Part shown: positions 57,324 to 64,000 of the stretch, in pieces
How the letters are laid out: each line of letters starts with the position of its first letter
How positions within the stretch are numbered: position 1 is the first letter of the stretch
Source: Undaria pinnatifida
Taxonomy: Eukaryota > Sar > Phaeophyceae > Laminariales > Alariaceae
Assembly (NCBI GenBank): GCA_012845835.1
Contig: JABAKD010000012.1
Coordinates: 14,517,695 to 14,581,694, forward strand
Length of the DNA: 64,000 nucleotides
Direction: 5' to 3'
The notes under the pieces: generated by a model
Seen by the model: the letters and a program-made list of their open reading frames with translations, nothing else
Databases searched by the model: none
What the model was told of the DNA's origin: nothing
Made by a program: the position numbers and the translations under genes

Positions 57324-58984
57324 CATTTTTGGTCTTGGTCATGGGTTGGATGTTTCGGGCGGTCATGTCCTGGGAGGGAGGGTGTAACCATCGTATTACC
57401 GGGGGGGGGGGGGGGGGGGGCGGAGCGGTCGTGTGTTTATGGCAGTTTTTTTGTGTTTTCAGGGAGGTTTTGAACCCTTTTAATTGTTAATGGCGGTTTC
57501 AATATTTTGGAGGGCGTTTCCCCCTTTTGTTAGTGGCAGTTTCATGGTATGGTTTGGCAGGATTGTTTACCCTTTGTGTAATGGCAGTTTCGTGCTTTGC
57601 ATTTTTTATCCCTTTCAATCCTTTTGGTATGCTATTGTAGTGTCAATACGAGAAAAAATCCCGCGCTAACCCCCAGCAGGTCACCCCCAATACCGTACTG
57701 TCAATGCAGCTCTGAAGAGGTTGTCTTGTTGGCTATGTAGCACTACATTCACTATTAATATACCACTCAAGTCACTGCGTGCGTGCTGGGGAATATTATG
57801 AATGGGTCATGTGCAGGACACGTGTTGGGACAGATACGTATAATGATTGTCACACATGTAAGATAGTAAGATCCAACGGAAGGTATAATCCATCCCAAGA
57901 TGTATACTCCGATCACCCCGGCAAATTCGGTACACAATGAGACCGATTTGCCGATGTCAGAGATCGCCTTGAGCGCTCATTGTACACGCTCTCTTCACCT
58001 CCTTCGCTGATAAAGCGAAGGAAGGCTCTCTCTGCTTTCCCCACATCGCAATAAGAAAAGTGCAGTGCCTTGGTAGCGGGGAAAACGTTGCCATGTGAAA
58101 TATGATAACATATTTATATAGACTATATATACGTATATCTATGTGTATATAGATACTCGTTCAGGGGCAAGGGGGCGGGGGGGGGGCGGAGATGAATGCT
58201 CAGAAACCGCTGAGGTCCACCGAACTCCAAAACTATATGTTTTGGTGGTTCTATAGCAGTATCCACTATAATCAACATTTATAGACTATATATATGTAGA
58301 CTATATTTGCCCCGACGTCTCGGGGCCAGGACTACTTGGGAATTGGAGGGAGATGTTATATTGCTGCATCTACAAGTATTGCAGTAGCGTAAGGGCAATA
58401 CCGTGTGTATACTGGTATGTAACTCCAATGTTATCGACGGTGACAAGCAGCACAACTGTACCTACCGTACACGTGACACTGGCGACTGTTGCTGATGATT
58501 TTGATAAAGGTGGGACACACTCTACATTAGAGACATACTGTACCGGGTACCTTTTTTTGCGTTCTGAGGGTGTTTGCTTGAGCTCTATATACCTCACCGA
58601 AGAGCTGATGTTGAGTAAATTGACCATGCAAACCGAAGAACAAAACCATAGCGGCCTGGGTATTCAGACGAATAACATTGCAAACTGAAAATACTGTTAC
58701 CAGGTGTTTCCGACAATTATGTGCTAAGACGGGCTAAGGAGCCCCATCATTCAGGAAATATTTATATGTTAGCCAAAAACGGTATATCTTTTTACTATAT
58801 TAATACCTTAATAATACTTCTATTGTAGCATGCGATATGGACACTAATGCGCACCCCCCTAATTAAGACCGCGCAAGATAATATAAACAGAAAAGAGCGT
58901 TCACGACTTTTAAGATCGGTCACATCCTCTTGTCTCGTCCCTACACTATTAAAAAAAGCTCGTGTAGACCCTATCTTCTAACTG
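57324..58984. other. Downstream region of the UVRAG gene, no gene seen
   Basis: The UVRAG 3' UTR must start here. A run of 20 G lies at 57401-57420. AT-rich sequence with several tatagactata words is at 58105-58305. No supported coding sequence. Confidence 0.5.
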
Positions 58985-59110
58985 GTACAAGGCTTAGTTT
59001 GGGAAAGCTATTGGTTAACCTTTTGCAAGTGGTCAAACGGACTAATACCCCACTAGTCTAATTCCTTAGGAAATGGCGTCGTCGGCAGGGCACGAACCTG
59101 CGCGTAAAAT
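58985..59110 (-). repeat. Dispersed repeat T with tRNA-like B box
   Basis: The minus strand reads gcgcaggttcgtgccctgcc, then gacgacgccatt, then gtggggtattagtccg, gaccacttgcaaaaggttaa and ccaaactaagcctt. ggttcgtgccc is a plausible B box, so this may be a SINE family; no A box was found. Confidence 0.45.
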
Positions 59111-59159
59111 CACAGTAGGTTTCCAACCGGGGGGGGGGGAGAGTGTTACCGGGGGGGGG

Positions 59160-59605
59160 GGAGAGTGTTATAAGGCTTTGTTTGGGGAAGCTCTTGGTTA
59201 ACCTTTTGCAAGTGATCGAAGTGGTCAAACGGACTAATACCCCACTCTCCCCCCCTCGCCACGCACTGCCGTAGTACTCGTAGTACTCAGGAGCAAACAT
59301 AACCGTTCACGTCTCCAGCGCGCTCCCTCCTCGCCGACCCTAGGGGGAACCAGGGGGGGAGAGTGTTATAAGGCAGAGACGGACGAAGTCGAACCGGTGG
59401 TCGCGGCGGAGGCCGTCTCCTATGTATAACTCCTTGATAGAGGAGTCGGCTGTGCGAGCGTGGGCGCTGGAGACGTGAATGGTTATGATAGTTTGCTCCT
59501 GAATACTACGGTAGTGTGTGGCGAGGGGGGTAGAGTGGGGCATTAGTCCGTTTGACCACTTGCAAAAGGTTAACCAATAGCTTTCCCAAACTAAGCCTAA
59601 GCCTT
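59160..59605. repeat. Inverted repeat of T-family units
   Basis: 59160-59325 and 59465-59605 are inverted copies: both carry gtttgctcctga, tggcgagggg, gtccgtttgaccactt and gcaaaaggttaacca. Between them, a minus-strand ccggttcgactt (59385-59396) is a possible B box. The arm ends gcgctggagacgtgaa also occur in the elements at 61070 and 61312. Confidence 0.6.
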
Positions 59606-60243
59606 TCAACATAACTCCCTTTTTGAAGGAATACATTTTTCTTACGGCTATTCCTCAGACGGCGATCTGTTCTTGTCCACGATATTTTTTGCCTCAGCTT
59701 GTTTTGAGCATTTCTTTTTTCAAAAGTTGCTTGGAAGCAGTGTGTTTACTGACGCGAATGCCTCAAGGCTGGAGAAATCCCTAAGGCTGAAGAAAGCCGT
59801 AAGGCACGCGTTCTTGGCGGTGGCTTCACTCGTCATGTCACCCCCTGCTCCCCAGGATGTCTCTTGATTCTGCTCGCCAAGCTCGGCGAGGAATCCGGGC
59901 TAACGTCTGCGAAAACGACTCGAGTCTCTGTTTTCAAGGCAAAAACTCGGTTTTATCTAGTTTCGAGACAGCCGCCAGTAGTTCGTGCAGTACACACTTC
60001 CAGTACCACTGCGCGACGGTACCGGTATACTGCCGCTGTAAAATCCCTTGTATCAATTTTCAAAACAATAATAGTCTAATAAGGTGAGCTGGTAGGTGGT
60101 ACAGTAGTACACGCACGCTATCAGTACTACTACTGCTGTACCAGCACTTCGCATGCGGATGCAGTCCAGGCTAATCCTTACAGTAAGGCTGGCAAAATGG
60201 CTTTCGCAGTGTGTTCGGGGAATTGTCTATAAACTAGTCAATA

Positions 60244-60480
60244 TATAATGATTTTTTTTTTGAGGGGACAGGGATTTGGGCAGGAGTTTTTTCCGTCTCG
60301 GCCTCAGTGTGGGATTGTCGAAACTGGAATTTCTCGGTCAAATCGCTTCGCTCGAGCGCCGTCTTCGGGGGACGGCTCCAACGCCTCTCGCCCTGCCTTA
60401 TCCGTTCCGCAGCTTGAGGTGAACGCGGACGGATGCTGAGCGAGACAAGCGAAAAGTGCGAACAAAAAATGTATTTTGGG
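60244..60480 (+). repeat. Dispersed repeat Q, copy 2
   Basis: Partner of 32759-32975 (ggagttttttccgtctcggc, tctcggtcaaat, gacggctccaacgcc, gtgaacgcggacgg). Confidence 0.7.
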
Positions 60481-60977
60481 CGGCATACGCCGGAGGTATT
60501 CTTGGATATTGGCATGATGCAGAGCTTGAACGAATAAATCATGGGACAACATTCTCCAAGAGGATAAGGATGTATGCTACAATAATAGAGGTACCAATCA
60601 GTTTTCGTCTGAAATATTTTTTCGAATGACAGTGCTCCTTAACCCAAAATCGTCGAAAATCGTCGAAAATCGTCGAAAATTGGCCGATTTGTTTTTGCAT
60701 ATGATTCTCGTTGTGTACCTAGGCCATGGGATTTTTCGTCCCCCTGTAGCAGTTTTGTTTTTATCCAAAGTCATGTTTTTGGGATGAGGCCTTAAGCTCC
60801 AAAATCGAGGAACCTTAAAGAAAAACACAATGGTTGGTGCACCTCTATCGTAGCACGCGTCGTTTCAAAATTGGCATCATTTCCAAATTGGCATCTAAAT
60901 TTCTTCCCGACGACGCTTTTTCATGGCCGCCTCGAAGCGCTTGCCCTATTGTAGCTACTACTGCAGTGTGCCGTTGC

Positions 60978-61240
60978 CTTTCGGCTCAGTGGGTATAGTG
61001 CTATAACCCAGCAAATAATTTGTCGTTAGTTCGATTTTCACCGAGATCATATTTGGTATTCAGGAGCGTACGCGCTGGAGACATTATGCATGGTTATGAC
61101 AGTGTTCTCCTGAGTTCTACTGTAGTACGTGGAGAGGGGATAGCCCCGGAGATCCCTGCTACGAAGTCGGTGAGGGTTAATTAACGAACTCGAAAACATA
61201 CTTGATTGGTTTCGTAGCATAACCCACTGAGTTAGTGAGT
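60978..61240 (+). mobile_element. Short element with tRNA-like inverted ends, copy 1
   Basis: The left end is tRNA-like: tcggctcagtgggtatagtg (A-box like, 60981-61000) and gttagttcgattttcacc (B-box like). The body has cgcgctggagacattatg and ctcctgag. The right end is an inverted form of the same head: gaagtcggtgag...aacgaactcg...cataacccactgag. No coding capacity. Confidence 0.6.
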
Positions 61241-61488
61241 CACGTGACAGTGGGTAGTGCTATGTGTCGTGAGTTCGATTCTCACCGACTTCATATTTGT
61301 CTTTGTCAAGCGTGCGCGCTGAAGGCATTATGAATGGTTATTTGGTAGTTTGCTCCTGAGTACTAATACTACTGTGAGTTGTAGTCAGTGGCGAGGGGAA
61401 AGCTCCGGAGATCCCTGCTAAAAAGTCGATGGGAATCAGTGTAAGAACTCGACAACATATGTTGCACTACCCACTGAGCTTATGAGTC
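61241..61488 (+). mobile_element. Short element with tRNA-like inverted ends, copy 2
   Basis: Head agtgggtagtgctatgtg and gtgagttcgattctcacc (61269-61286); body cgcgctgaaggcattatg, gtttgctcctgagtac and ccggagatccctgct; inverted head aagtcgatggg...aagaactcg...actacccactgag. Adjacent to copy 1 with head and tail abutting. Confidence 0.6.
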
Positions 61489-61497
61489 AAGTGAATA

Positions 61498-61527
61498 ATT
61501 AGCTCAGTGGGTATAGTGCTATAGGAT
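61498..61527 (+). repeat. Truncated third tRNA-like head
   Basis: attagctcagtgggtatagt followed by gctatag, then dispersed repeat Q begins directly. Confidence 0.55.
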
Positions 61528-61665
61528 TTCTCGGTCAAATCATTTTGTTCGAGGGGCGGCTTCAACGCTCCTCGCCCTTCCTTATCCGTCCCCTACCTGG
61601 TCGTGACCGCATACTACGGGGGGTAAGAGACGCAAGCGAGAATCGGCGACGATTTTGGATTTTGG
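61528..61665 (+). repeat. Dispersed repeat Q, copy 3 (partial)
   Basis: ggatttctcggtcaaatc, ggcggcttcaacgctcctcg and cggcgacgattttgg match copies at 32830 and 60320. Confidence 0.6.
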
Positions 61666-61854
61666 GTTCTCGAGCAGAATACGAGGACCGGTCAACGCTT
61701 GGCGTGCTAATCGATGATACAGCAGTAAATCATCTACAACAATAGTCGACGATATATACCTGGTCCGCTGTTTTCAAATCCCGAGCTCCAAGAGCAGCAG
61801 TAAATAATGTTGACTGACTGACACCACAGGCAACACTTCTCTCTGGGTAGCGCG

Positions 61855-62301
61855 GCGTCAACCATCGTAATATCATACGATTTCGGGGGAATGTAACCGC
61901 TATCTATGCAAAGGTCTTATTTTGTTTTATGCAATTCTCACCCGGTCGCCAAGGTGGTCTAGTGGTTACCCTCGAATACTACTAGCGTTTGTCCTTGAGT
62001 TCGATTCCCACCGTGATGAGATCTGACTTTATTTGCCAAAATGCAACAAAACAAAAGGAATCGACTGCTGAGAGCACCTAGCAGCGCGGGTGGGTACAAT
62101 TCGACGCGAGTCAACGGAGGAAGAAAATGCTGACTTCTTCTCGCTATAAAAATCAAGGCACGTGCCGTGGTGGGGAGGGGGGGGGAGAGCCCCCTATGTG
62201 ACCCCGGATCTAAGCTACTACTGGGGGGGAGCGCAAGAGTAGTGCGAGGACAATAAATGGGATACAGAAAAAAACAAATGTTGCAAAGGTATATGATTAC
62301 C
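61855..62301 (+). mobile_element. tRNA-headed SINE, copy 2
   Basis: The best-preserved copy. The head has an A box tggtctagtgg (61955-61965) and a B box gagttcgattccc (61997-62009), 31 bases apart, as in polymerase III promoters. The body contains ctgagagcacctagcagcg, cgcgagtcaacgg, ataaaaatcaaggcacgtgc and gtgaccccggatct. The end is aatgttgcaaaggt. It does not fold as a full tRNA, so it is not annotated as a tRNA gene. Partner of 34867-35322. Confidence 0.8.
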
Positions 62302-63382
62302 GCACACAGCATCCCTACCCTTTCCCCGGAATTTTCAAAGTTTTTTGTCTGTTCTTCTCTACGCAAAGATTATTTACAGGTTGCTTTTTGTTTATGCAGT
62401 AGAACATCCTGGAAGAAGATATACTATTAAAAAGAACGTTCAACGCGTGAGCGATGGCGAGCTTTGCGTGATCGTCTTTTTCCCTGCAAGTTGTCTCCAT
62501 GAAATTAAGCTGATATTTCGGGGGGGTTGGTTGCTTGGAACGGGAGTTTTTACGGACTAGTGCTTCTCTGCCAGTAAATTCTTCGTATATTGTGGAAGTA
62601 AACCGGGAGGACCTATCGTATTTCGCGCCGAGTCGGAAGGCTGTACGTGGCAATGGTACGATTTGATGCTGGTCTACGGATTATGTTTAAAAGTTCTTCT
62701 AAACACGTCGACTGTGAGTTCAATATTTTGTTTGCCTTGTGTGAGGCAGTATTGATGTCTGGCACGCCTATTCAAATCATCTCTGTGACCACTCAGGTCG
62801 CGTTTTCGCGCAGAGTTCATCGGTAGACTAGCTGTGAGGGGCCGCCAAGTCGCGAGGGGAAGGGCGGAAGAGCGGAAGGACTACGAGCAATGGCTTGGGG
62901 TGGGAATGTTGATGAAGATCAGCGTAGACTAATACCTGAAATGAACAGATACATGTAGGGAAATGAAGTAGTAGAAAAATGAAAAGATGTTGGGCAAGGA
63001 AACGGGCAAGTGGTTGGCAGAAGGTCATAGATACCACTGCTTTATGAAAGGATATTCGGTTTGTACGTCGGAGCGGCATCAATCTACGCTATATAGTCGG
63101 AGGGCAAAATAAATAAAAATAATATCTGCACGATCCTTCTTTTCCCGTTTTTGTATAGTTTCACTAGGGGTTGTGGTTTATGCGTAGATCGTATTTTTCC
63201 CTCCACGTTGTACACATGTTATTGAGCTGGTGTTGCCACATTTTTCCCTTTAGTGCTTCTCTGTAAGAAAGTTCTACGTGTGTAGTCTATATTGTGGAAG
63301 TAACCCGGAGGGATTCTCCAAGGCACCATCAACGGCGCCTTCCTTTTTCCCTTCGTGAATAAAGTCATTTCAACGATTCCGT
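62302..63382. other. Gene-poor interval with an internal direct repeat
   Basis: No supported gene. 62550-62635 and 63245-63330 are diverged direct repeats (gtgcttctctg, tattgtggaagtaa, cggagg landmarks); the second has the extra word tagtc. Confidence 0.5.
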
Positions 63383-63732
63383 GCAATGGCTTTTTCGTTA
63401 ATGCCAAGTCCTCTTTCGTTTCGCCGAGAAGCGAAGCAGGTTTTCGCAATACTCTTTTCGGTATTTCTGTTTGTTTGATACATGCCAACTTCTACTTGAC
63501 GACGCATTTAACAACAGTGTGTTTTGACTATGCTTGCCTTCTTTGTTGTATACCAGGTATGGCGTTTTTCTTCCGTCCACTTATGACCTTCACAATCTCA
63601 TGTTCGTATTAAATGCTTGGCACTACTTTAAACGTCAATCTTAAATCGGACAACTACAACTTATTTCGTTGAAGTGCTGCCCTGCCCTACCCGAAGCATG
63701 GGCGCCGGCGAATGCCGGCGCCCATGCGGAGC
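63383..63732 (+). repeat. Hairpin-ended repeat family P, copy 2
   Basis: Partner of 35783-36122. The identical 62-base end is 63671-63732, with stem 63696-63709 / 63714-63727 and loop GAAT. Confidence 0.75.
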
Positions 63733-63744
63733 CCTCGTTTTTTT

Positions 63745-64000
63745 CTATAATTGAAAAACATTTCGAGGGAGTAGACAACAACGACGCGGGCAACCTCTCC
63801 CCAGTATCGTTACGAAGGGAAGAGCCAACAACAACGGAGGTAACCTCTCGCCTTCTATGGGTAGAACATGGGTCAACATGAAATCTTCGACGCTGTCATT
63901 CACATTCTTATGGCCTTTTGTGCGGAGCCAAGCGGGTTGGCCGTGCGTTGCTCGTATCTTGGTCGAGACAGAAGACCAATCAAGGTGATTGTTCATCAAG
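63745..64000 (-). other. Open frame running off the window edge
   Basis: A minus-strand open frame from the window end to 63745 includes HLDWSSVSTKIRATHGQPAW and HKNVNDSVEDFMLTHVLP. It looks protein-like but has no recognised family. It could be part of an exon or a transposon fragment continuing beyond the window. Confidence 0.2.

Noticed and set aside
61943-62012. A tRNA gene
   Set aside because: A and B boxes are present but there is no matching acceptor stem and the sequence continues as a repeat; it is a SINE head.
1-64000. CRISPR array or bacterial operon
   Set aside because: No regular spacer-repeat structure, and genes are intron-bearing and eukaryotic.

Overview
This window is nuclear DNA of a eukaryote with long spliceosomal introns, dense transposon-derived sequence and few genes. 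A nuclear gene (41099-46143, minus) encodes a protein with a signal peptide ending in an Ala-Gln-Ala|Phe junction, then a transit region, then a twin-arginine thylakoid signal. That layered presequence points to an alga with a secondary red plastid, so a photosynthetic stramenopile. Large introns, copia elements, TTAGGG-like fragments and trinucleotide arrays suggest a brown alga, but the species is inferred, not shown.

Left part (1-28.4 kb): one half of a large dispersed duplication (1-5.2 kb), a badly decayed Ty1/copia element on the plus strand (about 5.45-10.5 kb), a structurally complete but inactivated Ty1/copia element on the minus strand (13290-19797, 98% similar LTRs, perfect 5-bp target duplication), gag-like debris (19.8-21.0 kb), a REI1/ZNF622-like pseudogene (23.5-24.06 kb) and two tiers of diverged tandem repeats (26.1-28.45 kb).

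Middle part (28.3-41 kb): the second half of the duplication (28293-32483), then repeat-rich DNA with a MITE pair, a tRNA-headed SINE, a hairpin-ended repeat family and several inverted repeat pairs. The order of three of these families is repeated at 60.2-63.7 kb.

Gene-bearing part (41.1-57.3 kb): two genes stand head to head, start codons separated by 149 bp. The minus-strand gene has six exons and encodes an unidentified 298-aa plastid protein predicted to enter the thylakoid lumen. The plus-strand gene has ten exons (46293-57323) and encodes a 481-aa UVRAG/Vps38 homologue (C2-like region, coiled coil, UVRAG/Atg14-type C-terminal domain), a subunit of the class III phosphatidylinositol 3-kinase complex of endosomal traffic and autophagy. 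Both exon chains were assembled by eye; every intron phase agrees and all sites are GT-AG except one GC-AG intron. Introns of both genes carry broken copies of the genes' own exon edges.

The most unusual signal is at small scale. Between diverged paralogous repeats, several indels are exactly 5 or 10 bp and consist of TA-GAC-TA / TA-GTC-TA; a second class is TA-CCTGG-TA. These look like footprints left by excised TA-targeting transposons, and related motifs occur throughout the window.
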